Notes: generated by a model from the sequence alone, not told the origin. 64,000 bases of DNA from Ovis canadensis (GCF_042477335.2 NC_091255.1:19880501-19944500), one strand, 5' to 3'; shown: positions 1 to 10,984, counted from the stretch's first letter. Program-made: numbers and translations.

Positions 1-697
1 ACAGCATGAAATCTTAACCATTTTTAAGTGTAGAGGTCAATGGTACTAAATGTATTCATAATGTTGTGCTATCATCACTACCACCCATCTTCAGAACTCT
101 TTTCATCTTGTAAGACTGAAACTCTATACCCATTAAATTCTAACTCCCCAATCCCTCTTCTCCTCCTGTCGCTGATAACTATGAATTTGACTACTTACTA
201 TCTCATGTAAGTAGAATCATACAGCATTTTTCACTTTGTGACTGACTTATTTCAGTTGACATGATGTCCTCAAGGCTCATCTATGTTGTAGCATGTCAGA
301 ACTGCATTCCTTTTTAAGTCCATATAATATTCCATTGTGTGCATACAACACGTTTACTTATCCATTCATCTGTCAATAGACATTTGGGTTGTTTCTATGT
401 TTTAGCTATTGTGAATAATCTGCTATGAACACAAGTGTACAAAATTTCTTTGAGATACTACTTTTAGTTCTTTGAGGTATACCCAGAAGTGTAACTGCTG
501 CATCACATGGTAATCCTATTTATAATTTTTTGAAGAATCATCAAATTGTCTTACACAGTGATTATACCATTTTACACTCCCACCAACAGTGCACAAAAGT
601 TGCAATTTCTCGACATCCTTATCAAAAGAGTCATCATAATGGATACAAGGTGGTATCTCATGGTAGTTTTAATTTTCATTTCCCTAATAATTAATGA
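1..697 (-). mobile_element. Ancient L1 (L1MA/L1MB-like) 3' end, antisense
   Basis: Read on the plus strand this is the familiar reverse complement of the ORF2 C-terminus and 3' UTR of older mammalian L1s. The phrases for 'saved by target mapping' are all present in order: the accatcaccac block near 75, the tatccattcatctgtcaat block at 359-378, the ttgtgaataat block near 409 and the cccaccaacagtgc block near 579. Divergence is high and no frame is intact. It is cut at 697 by a BovB and resumes at 1876. The left end lies outside the window. Confidence 0.85.
686..697. repeat. Target-site duplication, left copy (12 bp)
   Basis: AATAATTAATGA occurs here and again exactly at 1876-1887, flanking the BovB at 698-1875. 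The host L1 sequence reads through smoothly when one copy and the BovB are removed, so this is the TSD of that insertion. Confidence 0.9.
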
Positions 698-1157
698 ATT
701 TAGAAAAAGCAGAGGAACTAGAGATCAAATTGCCATCATCTGTTGGATTATAGAAAAAGCAAGAGAGTTCCAGAAAAACATCTACTTCCTCTTCATTGGC
801 TACTCTAAAGCCTTTGACTATGTGGATCACAACAAACAGGGGAAAATTCTGAAAGAGATTAGAATACAAGACCGCCTTTTCTGCCTCATGAGAAATCTGT
901 ATGCAGGTCAAGAGGTAACAGTTAGAACTGGACATGGAACAACAGACTGGTTCCAAATTGGGAAAGGAGTATGTCAAGGCTGTATATTGTCACCCTACTT
1001 ATTTAATTTGTATGCAGAGTACATCATGAGAAACGCTGGGCTGGATGAAGCACAAGCTGGAGTCAAGATTGCTGGGAGAAATATCAGTAACCTCAGATAT
1101 GCAGATGGCACCACACTTATGACAAAAAGAGAAGAGGAACTGAAGAGAGCCTCTTGA
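698..1157 (+). pseudogene. BovB reverse transcriptase fragment, catalytic box mutated
   Basis: An open frame beginning in the L1 flank at 546 runs into BovB RT sequence. It contains the fingers/palm region including the KAFDYVDHN block and the GVCQGCILSP block. The active-site motif expected as YADD reads Y-A-D-G at 1098-1109 (GAC to GGC), which removes one of the metal-binding aspartates. The frame ends at 1155-1157 after a shift. The first about 50 codons are L1 flank, so the ATG at 546 has no biological meaning. Confidence 0.85.
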
Positions 1158-1875
1158 TGAAAGTGAAAGAGGAGAGTGAAAAAGTTGGCTTAAAACTCAA
1201 CATTCAGAAAATGAAGCTTATGGCATCTGGTCCCATCACTTCATGGCAGATAGATGGGGAAACAATGGAAACAGTGAGAGATTTTATTTTCTTGGGCTCC
1301 AAAAATCACTGCAGATGGTGACTGCAGCCATGAAATTAAAAGACGCTTGCTCCTTGGAAGAAAAGCTATAACCAACCTAGACAGCATATTAAAAAGCAGA
1401 GACATTACTTTGTCAACAAAGGTCCATCTAGCCAAAGCTATGGTTTTACCAGCAGTCATGTATGGATGTGAGAGTTGGACCATAAAGAAACCTGAGCACT
1501 GAAGAATTGATGCTTTGAACTGTGGTGTTGGAGAAAACTCTTGAGAGTCCCTTGGACTGCAAGAATATCCAACCAGTCCATCCTAGGGGAGATCAGTCCT
1601 GGGTGTTCATTGGAAAGACTGATGTTGAAGCTGAAATTCCAATACTTTGGCCACCTGATGCGAAGGGCTGACTCATTGGAAAAGACCGTGATGCTTGGAA
1701 AGATTGAAGAAGGAGAAGGGGACAACAGAGGATGAGATGGTTGGACGGCATCACTAACTCGATGGACATGAGTTTGCTCAAGCTCTAGGAGTTGGTGATG
1801 GACAGGGGAGCCTGGTGTGCTGCAGCCCATGGGGTCACAAAGAGTTGGACATGACTGAACAACTGAACTGAACTG
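698..1875 (+). mobile_element. 5'-truncated BovB LINE in sense orientation
   Basis: BovB is an RTE-clade non-LTR retrotransposon. This copy starts inside the reverse transcriptase region (just before the GTRDQIA block) and runs to the (CTGAA)n 3' end at about 1858-1875. It is flanked by a perfect 12 bp TSD inside an antisense L1. The RT catalytic box is altered to YADG and the frame is lost at about 1157, with further indels downstream. It is a dead 1.18 kb fragment, older than the BovB at 53967 judging by its many substitutions. Confidence 0.95.
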
Positions 1876-1995
1876 AATAATTAATGATGTTAAGCCTCTT
1901 TTCATGTGGTTAATAGCAATTCGTATATCTTCTTTGAAGAAATGGCTGTTCATGTTCTTTGCCAATTTTTGAATGGAATTGTTGGGGGGGTTTGT
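1876..1995 (-). mobile_element. Ancient L1 3' end, continuation after BovB insertion
   Basis: The antisense L1 interrupted at 697 resumes with the second TSD copy (1876-1887). It continues with the block that normally follows in L1MA/L1MB antisense (gatgttaagcatcttttcatgtg-like, then the cttctttgaagaaatg-like block) until about 1995, where a different L1 relic begins. Confidence 0.8.
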
Positions 1996-1999
1996 TATT

Positions 2000-2479
2000 T
2001 TCTTTTATTTATTAAGTTTTTTTCTTTCAGCACTTTAAATATATCAGCCAACTACCTTCCAGCTTGCAAAATATTTAATGAGAAATCTGTTGATAATCCC
2101 ATTGAAAATCTCTTGTATGTGACAAGTCACTTCCCTCTTTTGCTTTCAAGATTCTTTATTAGTATTTGTCTATCAAAAGTGTAATTATTATGTATCTTGT
2201 TGTGATTCTGTTTGAATTCATCTCTTTGGAGTTCCTTGGACTTTTTGGATGCTTATTTTTAATTATTTATTTTTATCAAATTGGGAAAATCTTCAGCCAT
2301 CATTTTCAAATATTCTCTCTACACCTTTCTTTCTCTTCTCTTACAGGGATCCTCACAATGTGTGTATTGGTCCATTTGATTGTGTCCTACAGGTCCTTTA
2401 GACTCTCTTCACTTTTCTTCAATCTTTTTTCTTTCTATTCCTCAAACTCAATCATTTACATTGTCCAATCTTCAAGTTT
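2000..2479 (-). mobile_element. Ancient L1 ORF1/5' region relic, antisense, part 1
   Basis: Plus-strand wording matches the reverse complement of a 5' UTR/ORF1 region common in ancient L1/HAL1 elements (cactttaaatatatcagcc-like near 2031, the ttcagccatcattttcaaatat-like block near 2294, the catttgattgtgtcc-like block near 2372). Two further segments at 3919-4139 and 4266-5115 continue it after insertions. Subfamily assignment is by memory of the pattern and is uncertain between L1M and HAL1. Confidence 0.65.
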
Positions 2480-3908
2480 CAAATCCTGAAAGATGATGCT
2501 GTGAAAATGCTGCACTCAATATGCCAGCAAATTTGGAAAACTCAGCAGTGGCCACAGGACTGGAAAAGGTCTGTTTTCATTCCAATCCCAAAGAAAGGCA
2601 ATGCCAAAGAATGCTCAAACTACCACACAATTGCACTCATCTCACAAGCTAGTAAAGTAATGCTCAAAATTCTCCAAGCCAGGTTCAACAGTTCGTGAAC
2701 CATGAACTTCCAGATGTTCAAGCTGGTTTTAGAAAAGGCAGAGGAACCAGAGATCAAATTGCCAACATCCGCTGGATCATGGAAAAAGCAAGAGAGTTCC
2801 AGAAAATCATTTATTTCTGCTTTATTGACTATGCCAAAGCCTTTGACTGTGTGGATCACAATAAACGGTGGAAAATTCTGAAAGAGATGGGAATACCAGA
2901 CCACCTGACCTGCCTCTTTAGAAACCTACATGCAGGTCAGGAAGCAACAGTTAGAACTGCACATGGAACAGCAGACTGGTTCCAAATAGGAAAAGGAGTA
3001 CATCAAGGCTGTCTATTGTCACCCTGCTTATTTAACTTCTATGCAGAGTACATCATGAGAAACGCTGGACTGGAAGAAACACAAGCTGGAATCAAGATTG
3101 CCGGGAGAAATATCAATATCCTCAGATATGCAGATGACACCACCCTTATGGCAAAAAGTGAAGAGAAACTAAAAAGCCTCTTGATGAAAGTGAAAGTGGA
3201 GAGTGGAAAAGTTGGCTTAGAGCTCATCATTCAGAAAACTAAGATCATGGCAGTTGGTCCCATCACTTCATGTGAAAGAGATGGGGAAATAGTGGAAACA
3301 GTGTCAGGCTTTATTTTTTGGGGCTCCAAAATCACTGCAGATGGTGATTGAAGCCATGAAATTAAAAGACACTTACTCCTTGGGAGGAAAGTTATGACCA
3401 GCCTAGATAGCATATTCAAAAGCAGAGACATTACTTTGCCAACAAAGGTCCGTCTAGTCAAGGCTATGGTTTTTCCTGTGGTCATGTATGGATGTGAGAG
3501 TTGGACTGTGAAGAAAGCTGAGAGCCAAAGAATTGATGCTTTTGAAGTGTGGTGTTGGAGAAGACTCTTGAGAGTCCCTTGGACTGCAAGGAGATCCAAC
3601 CAGTCCATTCTAAAGGAGATTAGTCCTGGGTGTTCACTGGAAGGACTGATGCTGAAGCTGAAACTCCAATACTTTGCCCATCTCATATGAAGAGTTGACT
3701 CACTGGAAAAGACCCTGATGCTGGGAGGGATTGGGGGCAGGAGGAGAAGGGGATGACAGAGGATGAGATTGGTGGATGGTATCACCGACTCGATGGATGT
3801 GAGTTTGAGTGAACTCTGGGAGTTGGTGATGGACAGGGAGGCCTGGAGTGCTGCAATTCATGGAGTCACAAAGAGTCAGACAATACTGAGTGACTGAACT
3901 GAACTGAC
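2480..3908 (+). mobile_element. BovB LINE, 1.43 kb, sense, with TSD
   Basis: The copy starts upstream of the RT domain (the frame for ILKDDAVK at about 2483) and ends in (CTGAA)n at 3898-3908. CTTCAAGTTT is found at 2470-2479 and again at 3909-3918, so the insertion is delimited exactly, within an antisense ancient L1. The protein frame is broken by a 1-base loss near 2690 and by TGA codons at 3349-3351 and 3688-3690, with a third TGA in the [10 protein letters not shown] region near 3755. The second and third look like CGA-to-TGA, the expected result of CpG decay. Confidence 0.95.
2695..3351 (+). pseudogene. BovB reverse transcriptase core, 218 codons open
   Basis: The frame covers the RT core of BovB: RKGRGTRDQIAN at the start, DYAKAFDCVDHN about residue 45, GVHQGCLLSPCLFNFYAEY near residue 101, and the intact catalytic YADD at 3127-3138 (about residue 145). 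It stops at a TGA (3349-3351) where BovB has a cysteine codon in the [10 protein letters not shown] block. The same frame is open again from 3352 to 3690, so only one base separates the two halves. Confidence 0.85.
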
Positions 3909-3918
3909 CTTCAAGTTT

Positions 3919-4139
3919 ATTGATTTTTTCTTTTGCTGGCTCAAATCTGCCATTGAATCCCTCTAATGAATTCTTAATTTCATTCATTGTTCTTTTCAGT
4001 TCCAGAATTTCTTTTTGGTTTCTTTCTAGATTTTCCTATTTCTTAATTGATAGTCCCATTTTTTGGATACATTGTTTTCTTGACTCTCTCCACATCTTCC
4101 TTTAGTCCTTTGAGCATCTTTAAAGGAGATTTTTGTTTG
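3919..4139 (-). mobile_element. Ancient L1 ORF1 region relic, antisense, part 2
   Basis: This resumes the relic cut by the BovB. On the minus strand, 3918-3987 encodes a short piece with the look of the L1 ORF1 coiled coil (NEIKNSLEGFNGRFEPAKEK, ending at the junction), the charged heptad-like part of the RNA-binding trimeric ORF1 protein. The rest is too eroded to read. It is interrupted again at 4140 by a CHR-2 SINE. Confidence 0.65.
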
Positions 4140-4265
4140 TTTGTTTAATTTTTTTGACAACTCTGCATGGCTTGTGAGATCTTAGTTGCCCAAGCAGGGA
4201 CTGAAGCTGAGCCCCTTGCAGTGGAAGTATGGAGTCCTAACCACTGGACCTCCAGGAAAGTCCCT
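4140..4265 (-). mobile_element. CHR-2 type tRNA SINE, antisense
   Basis: The antisense hallmark string order is present: gatcttagtt, cc..gcagggactgaa (B-box-like tRNA part), then cctaaccactggacctccagg. This is the tRNA-derived head of the cetartiodactyl CHR-2 SINE group. The element is inserted in an ancient L1, which continues on both sides. Confidence 0.8.
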
Positions 4266-5115
4266 TAAAGTCTTTATCTAGTAGATCCACTATCATGTCT
4301 TTTTCAGGTGCAGTTTCTATTGATTTATTTTTTTAATTGAATGGATCCTACTTTCATGTTTCTTTGTATCTTGTAGATTTTTGTTCAGTACTGGGCAGGT
4401 GACTTGAATAATGTGGTAGCTCTGGAAATCAGATTCTCCTATTTCCCAAGAATTTGAAGAGTTTTGTTTTTGTTTATTATTATTATCATTAGTAGTAGTA
4501 GTATCTTGTGCCAAGGATTAACCTGAGGTGTAAACTTTGAGTTCTTTTCGGGTCTTTTCTGAGCCTGTACTTTTCCCTGGCCAGGCACGATGACTTTCTG
4601 ATTTTCTTCACTCACCAAAAGGGAAAGGAAAAATGAAGGGAATATAAAAATGTACCAACCTTTTAAATTCCCTGAGGTCACTTCGGATAAGGGGATGGAG
4701 GTTGCAACAATTGGGGGAGGTACAACAGTGGGCACCCATCTCTTGGTCTGCACCTCCGAGTTTAGAACCAGTAATCAACAATCAGAGCACAGATCCCTGA
4801 TATTTTATGGACAGAGATCTCTCTGCTACCTTGGTTCCTGTGAGCTACATTGCAAGCTGTTCCTGGAATCTGCTCACAACTATCTGCCTCTGAACTGAGA
4901 GGTGGGGAGATGGATAAAAACTACTGTGCTAAGAGCTGAAATTGATCAAGATTAACCACAATTTACCATCTAAACCTTCCATTGGGATTGCAAGACTTCA
5001 GGAGAGTCTAGAGTTCCAAAATGGTTACATCAAACAGATTCCACCAGTATAATTGGTTTAAAAGGGAGAAAGAATCCTTGTGCTTCTTCACCATCTTTTC
5101 AGAATCCTCTCCATG
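4266..5115 (-). mobile_element. Ancient L1 5' UTR/ORF1 relic, antisense, part 3
   Basis: The antisense L1 pattern continues (aagtctttatctagtagatc-like, then ggaaatcagattctcc-like near 4426) and ends with a ccatcttttcagaatcctctcc block at 5091-5113. That block resembles the reverse complement of an L1 5' start ('...gaagatgg'). If this is correct the relic keeps its 5' end. No reading frame survives; minus-strand open frames here (4439-4753) show no L1 ORF1 motifs. Confidence 0.5.
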
Positions 5116-5394
5116 AGTGTCTTTAAATTCTTGATTTACTTTAAATAATTCCCCCAAACAGGGAAATACATTTATGACAATGCACTTATGTATATTAGTT
5201 ATGCAAGAAACCTGAGGCTGATTTCAATACACAGATTCAAATAACAAACCATAAAGCAATGTTTAAGCCCTATATCAAACACTGGCAAATAAATGTACAG
5301 TTGTATGTTTTAGATTAAAATAATATGTGAAATAGTGTAATTTTGTTTGTGATTACCCAATTTAATCACTTTTCAGTTAACTACTAACTGATTG

Positions 5395-5560
5395 GAGACC
5401 CAGGTTTGATTCCTGGATCAGGAAGTTCCCCTGGAGAGGGAAATGACAACCCACTGCAGTATTCTTGCCTGGAGAATCCCATGGACAGAGGAGCCTTGCA
5501 GGCCACAGTCCACGGGGTTGCAAGAGTCAGACACAACTTAGCAACTAAACCACCACCAAA
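5395..5560 (+). mobile_element. Bov-tA SINE, 5'-truncated, sense
   Basis: Starts within the B-box side of the tRNA-like head (gagacccaggtttgattcctgg) and runs through the BovB-derived body (cctggagaatcccatggacagaggagcc) to a gcaactaaac-type tail. The short frames across it are SINE sequence, not genes. Confidence 0.9.
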
Positions 5561-5649
5561 TCCCAGGTCCCACGCACAAGACATTAATTAAAAGAGTTTC
5601 TACTGTATTCTGGATAATCTGTAACTTATATCCTCTAAGTCCCATAGAT

Positions 5650-6800
5650 GCATTTCATGCCAGCCTTACTTGACCTCTTGGCAATATCTGGCACTATTGA
5701 CATATGTTATTATTTTTTTTAACACTGTCTTTCTTTGGTCTCCATGTTACCACATTCTCCTGGTCTTCTTTCTCTCTTTCTTACTCCTCAGTTTTAGCAG
5801 GCATCTCCTCCTCTGCCCAGCTCTTAAACAGTATCTCAGGGGTTTTTCCAAGCTTTGTATTCTTTTCACTGTATACTTACCTTAAATGATCTGATTCATT
5901 CCTGTTGCTGATGCCTCACAAAGCTATAATTCCAAGTTCAGTCTCCATCTTGAGGCACGCACTTATATATCCAACTGTCTTCTTAATATCTTTACTTGAA
6001 TACCCCTCTGGTACCTCAAGGATAGTATATTCAAAATGGACTAATCACTTCTCCCCCAATGAATGATTAGAGCTGATTCTTCAGTATCCCCAACTCAGTG
6101 AGTGGCACCATCACACCTTTGTTTTCAAACCAACAACCTAATAATTGTTCCTAACTCTTCCTGTTCTTATCTGTGATAGCCAATGAATCTGTTCCTTTTA
6201 CCTTCTGAGTATTTCTCAAATCTATGTACCTCTCTTCATCTTTACTGCCATCATTCTTTCCTAATTTTTATAATAACCTACTAAATGTTCTTCCTACCTC
6301 CAGTCTCTCTTCCTACCATTTCACTCTGCAACTAAAGTTGCATTCGCATGCTTCAGTGTGGGTACAACTGAATTAGTAAGATGGCTTGTTAGGCTCTGTA
6401 TGGTCCAGCCTCTACCAGTAGTCTTGCTATCCCCCAAACAGTCTAGCCATGCTGACATTTTTTTTCAGTTCCTACAACATCATGCTTCCTTGCCCTGAAG
6501 ATTTTACATGCTATTTCCCTACCTGGAACACTTCTACTCATTTTTCAAATCTCAATTTTAAAGTCATATCCTCAGGAGAGTTAACCTTATCCCTAGACTA
6601 GCTTAGATCTTCCTGAAACATGTTCCTATTACTGTAATTACTTACTGTAATTACTTATTTAATATTTGTGTCCCTACTAAATGAAGTGTCTATAAGAATA
6701 GTGGCCTTATTTATCCTACTCACTGCTGGATCCATAATCCAGTGCCTAGTGATACTCAATAAATACTTGTTGAGTGAGTGAATGAGTAAACAAATTGGCA
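5650..6800 (+). mobile_element. L2 LINE relic, sense, reaching the 3' end
   Basis: The order of motifs follows L2 ORF2 to 3' UTR: a tatccaactgtcttcttaatatc-type block near 5967, a cctaactcttcctgttc-type block near 6148, a tgcctagtgatactcaataaatac end with a (TGAG)n-like tail near 6742-6785. The copy is very old, with no open frame. L2 stopped moving before the placental radiation, so this is part of the oldest layer. Confidence 0.8.
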
Positions 6801-7779
6801 ATAGTTAGCACTTGATAAACGTTCGTTGAATGAAACAGTCAAAAAATATACTACAACTTTATATTCAGAGCAGAATTGTCCTCAGTGAGCCCAGTGACAT
6901 GGAAGATGTTATTCAAGTATCTGGAATTCTGGAGTTCTTTTTGAAATTGCCTTCAGAAATGTGATATATTCTTCTAAATACCCTAGATAGTGGCAAATAT
7001 TAAATGTTTACCCTTTGAGGATGGATTTTATTTTGGAATTAGCAAAATCACTCAGAGCCAAGATGGGTAATCATGCTGGGTAACACTATCAGAGGTGAAA
7101 AATTAGGTGTGACTATAAATTAATGAGTCTGACTTTTTTGTACGGCTCATAAACTGGGTCTTAAGGCAGTTCCAAAAGAGAAGTTCCAAAAATGTTTTGA
7201 GCAATGGCAAGATTGTTAGAATATTTGTATAACTTCCCAAGGGAACTACTTTGCAGGGGGTACTGCTCATTCAGATGTATACAGTCAGGGATGTTTTGTT
7301 TCATTAAATAATTCTTATTTCCTTTAGACACAATTTCTACCTATGTATAAGTTTTACTCAGAGCTTCAGGGAGAGCATGATATAGTAGATAGAGCCCAGA
7401 AATGTGAAGTCCATGTTACTTATCATCACCGTTATTGTGAACATTTAATAATGAGCAAAGCAATTACAAATTAATCATCACTATAATTTGGCCACATAGC
7501 ACTGCAAAGTAAAGCTGCTTTAGCCCACCTACTTTAAATACCTCTCCCAGCTTAAAAAAAAAGTTATGAAATGTAGGGTAATCCTTTGCCAAATAAGATA
7601 GCTCTCAAGGGTACCAACCACTGTGAGATTTGGTTGGCTCAGTTTATTGAAGCTAATGAGTGAGACCAACTGCCACAGATGGTGCCTTCAGACTCTGGTC
7701 AGACATCTCAAAAATATGTATTATTGGTCACAAGGGAAATTATAGGCAAGAACAGAACTACAGAAATAAATCTATCTTC
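6801..7779. other. Unassigned sequence, no gene seen
   Basis: AT-rich, with no open frame over 60 codons that looks coding, no recognisable repeat and no strong CpG content. It may hold further very old repeats that cannot be recognised by eye. Confidence 0.5.
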
Positions 7780-7990
7780 CCTATTAAAAGCAAAAATAAT
7801 AGAACTCTCTTAGATCTCCCACTACATACCAGAAACTATGCTAAATTAGGCCCTTAATATATAAGTATTTTTTTTAATTTCAGAAATCAAAGCTAAGAGA
7901 AGTTAATTAATTTGTCCATTATCATACATCTAGCAAGTAGAAGAGTTAGACTGAGAACCTGTGATCTGTATAATTCCAAAGACCCAGTTC
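7780..7990 (+). mobile_element. MIR SINE relic, sense
   Basis: The core is recognisable in order: accagaaactatgctaa, then aagctaagagaagttaattaatttgtcc (the MIR 'gaggttaagtaacttgcc' block), then tagcaagtagaagagttagactgagaacc. Old and indel-rich. Confidence 0.7.
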
Positions 7991-9138
7991 TTTCCACTTT
8001 ACTCATCATATGCAAAGTTGGTACATTTTAAATCCCACCTTTATCACTCTAATTCTTTTTGTGGCCCATCTTCTCACCAGTGCCTCAGTTTTCTGGTGAC
8101 TCTCCTTGCTCCAAAATGAGTATTAAAATGTTTCTATTGAGTATATTTTTCTCAACTTCTTACTATAAAGTTGAGTGTTTTCTGATTGTGGTCTCAGGAA
8201 CTGTCTTTGAAGAGTTATGCCTAACTTCTAACTTCATTGCTCCAAAAGTTGTTACTAAGGCTCAGATCCTGCCTATACGACCTGCCCTAAATAAACTAAC
8301 TTTCCATGGTCTTTGCTTCCTATGGAATGCTAACGCACCAATCTTTCTTTGTGGGGAATTTTTCTTGCCACCTGACATTGAGTCTTCTATGGGAAATGGG
8401 AATGGTGGTTGATGGGACATTTCCAATTACTAAATCTGATGTCTACACCTCGTCCAAGCATAGACTCCAACTTGTTTGTTCACCTTGCTACTGTCAGCCT
8501 CCCACATAATACGTTGACTGTCATAAAGTTTTTGTCATATTTCCATCTTGATCATGCCATTATGTAGATGGAACCAAATTTATTTACCACTTTTAACTGG
8601 ATGCCCTTAAAGAAAAGCATTTGTCTTGGGTAGATAGTATGACACATTATCTCTGTCTTCTAACTTAAAATTAGCAAAAAAAACTATGTTGCAAGAAGCT
8701 TTAGTCCCCAATGACAAGGAAACACGCACCTAAAGGAAATTAGAAAAGGATAGTAAAACTTTATGTCAAAAATTTAGCAATACATTCAAATATATACTAA
8801 ACTATAAATAATTTTTTTTTACCTATTAACAAGCTAGTACACTTTAACTCCACGGTTTTGTATTTTTCCTTTTGTCTCTATCCCTGACTGATTTCATGGC
8901 ATTTATTTTAAGAGTCTGTTTCTAGCTCCTGATAAATTTTAACTCTTCACCTGTCCTTCATTGTGATTTAATTATCATAAGCATCTCTTAAGTCACATCC
9001 ATTCATAGAGCTCTTTTCTGGGTCTTAAAATAATGTTGAACCTTCTAAATCATGTTCTGTATTCTCAAAAGTCTTCTTGGATTATAATGGGAAGATTACA
9101 GATGTGAAAAATAATCTTACCTAAGACAAATATTTTTT
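7991..9138. other. Unassigned sequence, no gene seen
   Basis: A 117-codon open frame at 8059-8412 lies here but shows no domain, no codon bias I can judge, and no splice-site or Kozak support. The rest is AT-rich with no recognised repeat. Confidence 0.5.
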
Positions 9139-9315
9139 GGTAAAGTGAAAGTAACTCAGTCATGTCTGACTCTTTGGGACCCATGGACTGTACAGTTCAT
9201 GGAATTCTCCAGGCCAGAATACTGAAGTGGGTTCTCTTCTCCAGGGGATCTTCCCAACCCAGGTCTCCCTCATTGCTGGCGAATTCTTTACTAGCTTTAC
9301 TACCAGGGAATCCCT
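9139..9315 (-). mobile_element. Bov-tA SINE, antisense, with 11 bp TSD
   Basis: Antisense body reads cagtcatgtctgactctttggg, then the cttctccaggggatcttcccaaccc block, then the head ending taccagggaatccc. AAATATTTTTT at 9128-9138 is repeated at 9316-9326, which delimits the insertion. Part of the tRNA head is shortened. Confidence 0.9.
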
Positions 9316-9326
9316 AAATATTTTTT

Positions 9327-9871
9327 AAGGACAATCAAAAAGAATATGCAATGAAGCTAATTAATAGGGGTCTTGAAATTGCTGTTTTAGCAGGTCTCTC
9401 CATCCATATATTTATCCTCCTCTTGCTCAGAACAACCTATAGTAGTATTAGTCTGCTAATATTAATTTTACAAGAGTTAGCATCGGGAATTATTCTTACC
9501 AAATATACTAGGGAACTAAGTCACAGCAGACTTTTACAAGGTCTTGTGACAATCACAGAAATAATATTTAGATGACCTGACTTCTCCTTAGTTATTTACT
9601 AAAAATAAGTTGATTTCTAAGGAGGTCTAACTACATGTTCCTTTGTTATCTGTTGGCATACTGTATTATTACATGTTAGGATACTACTATATATGTTAGT
9701 ATAGTTATGTATTAGTCTATGTATTTTCCCTCCTGCAAAGCTTTAAGTGTGAAAAATAAATTCCAGGGTGTGATAATAAGTGCTAAGAGAGTCAAGGGTT
9801 ACTAAGAAGAAAACCAGAGAAGAGAAACATGCGCACGGTGTTGAAGCAAACTAGCAAAGATTTTCATAATT
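9327..9871. other. Unassigned sequence, no gene seen
   Basis: AT-rich stretch with a 74-codon frame at 9351-9575 of no recognisable character. It has several TATTAG/TATAG-like imperfect repeats around 9655-9715 but no clear family. Confidence 0.45.
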
Positions 9872-9879
9872 CTCTGACT

Positions 9880-10057
9880 CAGGGCCTTTCAGACTTTTAA
9901 AGCCACGATTCACATTAATAAATACATTTTATTTTAAGACTCAGAGTAGTTACCCTTGCTATGTGTAGTACACCTTTGATGCTATTTCTGTTTCATTTTA
10001 AAAAATTCTGATCAGAACCTAATAAATGGGCCAAAATTCATAGTTTGAAAATCACTG
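9880..10057 (+). mobile_element. hAT-type (Charlie-like) non-autonomous DNA element relic
   Basis: A 178 bp unit with imperfect terminal inverted repeats: the left end begins CAGGGCCTTTCAGACTTT and the reverse complement of the right end begins CAGTGATTTTCAAACTAT (12 of 18 match). The inner sequence (agccacgattcac, then cattaataaatacatttta) resembles a hAT MITE of the 'cagtggttttcaaactttt' class. Flanking 8-mers share only TCTG, so the TSD is decayed. I do not name the subfamily. Confidence 0.55.
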
Positions 10058-10220
10058 TTCTGGGCAACCAAGGAGTGCGTCAGGTAATGGTCATCAGTGC
10101 AGGGGTCATTTTGTAGCTGGGAAGCTCTCACCCTTGGAGATGGTGGTTAGCAAGATGCACAAAGATGTACAGATGAGAGCAGCGATTAACCAAAAGTTGA
10201 TGGAAACTGGAAAAAGAGAG

Positions 10221-10327
10221 GGCTTCCCTGCTGGCGCTGCTGGTAAAAACAACCCACCTGCAATGTGGGAAACCTGGGTTCGATCCCTGGGTTGAGAAGA
10301 TACCCTGGAGAAGGGAACAGAATGCCT
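10221..10327 (+). mobile_element. Bov-tA SINE, 3'-truncated, sense
   Basis: Begins with the complete head ggcttccctgctggc and the B-box-like gggttcgatccctggg, then stops after the ggagaagggaacag block. The SINE tail is missing, so this is a partial copy or a deleted one. Confidence 0.85.
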
Positions 10328-10663
10328 CAAAGAGTTGCTAGAAGCCAAGTTAATTAATGTGGCTGAAAGGACACAGTTGAAGTCACACCATTAAGAGGTA
10401 ACTCGAGGAAAAGGACTACAACATGTTACTGTTGATGACTGGGTGGCTCAAATCACACCCAAAGGCAGAACCAGGTACCTGACAGTGTAAAGGAGGAGCT
10501 CCTAGGAGAATAAGAACATTCCTTGCTTAGCAAGCCAGCCTTTAAGACTGAATTAGATTGTGTTGTTTTGTGGTTTTATTTCTGAAAGTAAAACTTACGA
10601 TAAATTAGGAATCAATTTCCCAAAATAAAATCCTTTTTTTGGGTATGATGGTATACAGTTTTT
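10328..10663. other. Unassigned sequence, no gene seen
   Basis: No repeat recognised and no credible coding frame in this stretch between two Bov-tA copies. Confidence 0.45.
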
Positions 10664-10862
10664 GGCTTCCCTGGTGGCTCGGTGGTAAAGAATCTGCCTG
10701 CCGAGGAAGGAGACGCAAGAGACACAGGAGGATCCCTTGGAGGAGAAAATGGCAACCTGCTGCAATATTCTCGTCTGGGAAACCCCATGGAGAGAGGAGA
10801 CTGGCAGGCTACAGTTTATGGGGTCACAAAAAAGTCAGACACCACTTACTGGCTAAACAACA
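10664..10862 (+). mobile_element. Bov-tA SINE, near full length, sense
   Basis: Head ggcttccctggtggctcggtgg, body ggaggagaaaatggcaacctg and tail gtcagacaccacttactggctaaac are all present. The 80- and 96-codon frames over it are translations of the SINE. Confidence 0.9.
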
Positions 10863-10984
10863 ACAAATATGTTTTCAGTAACAATGCATATGTTGTATTG
10901 ATTTTTTTCCACTCAATGTGTTGTTTTAATAAATATCTCATGAATGAAGAAAAAAAAAAATCACTGCTTTAAGTTGTCCATATC

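Noticed and set aside
546..1157. 203-codon open frame as a possible host gene
   Set aside because: The first about 50 codons are antisense L1 and the rest is BovB RT; the insertion border with TSD runs through it.
4439..4753. 104-codon minus-strand frame
   Set aside because: Lies in the presumed 5' UTR of an ancient antisense L1; no L1 ORF1 motif and no other domain.
8059..8412. 117-codon frame in repeat-free sequence
   Set aside because: No domain, no repeat of the frame on related sequence available, no splice or promoter signal. A frame of this size is expected by chance in 64 kb.
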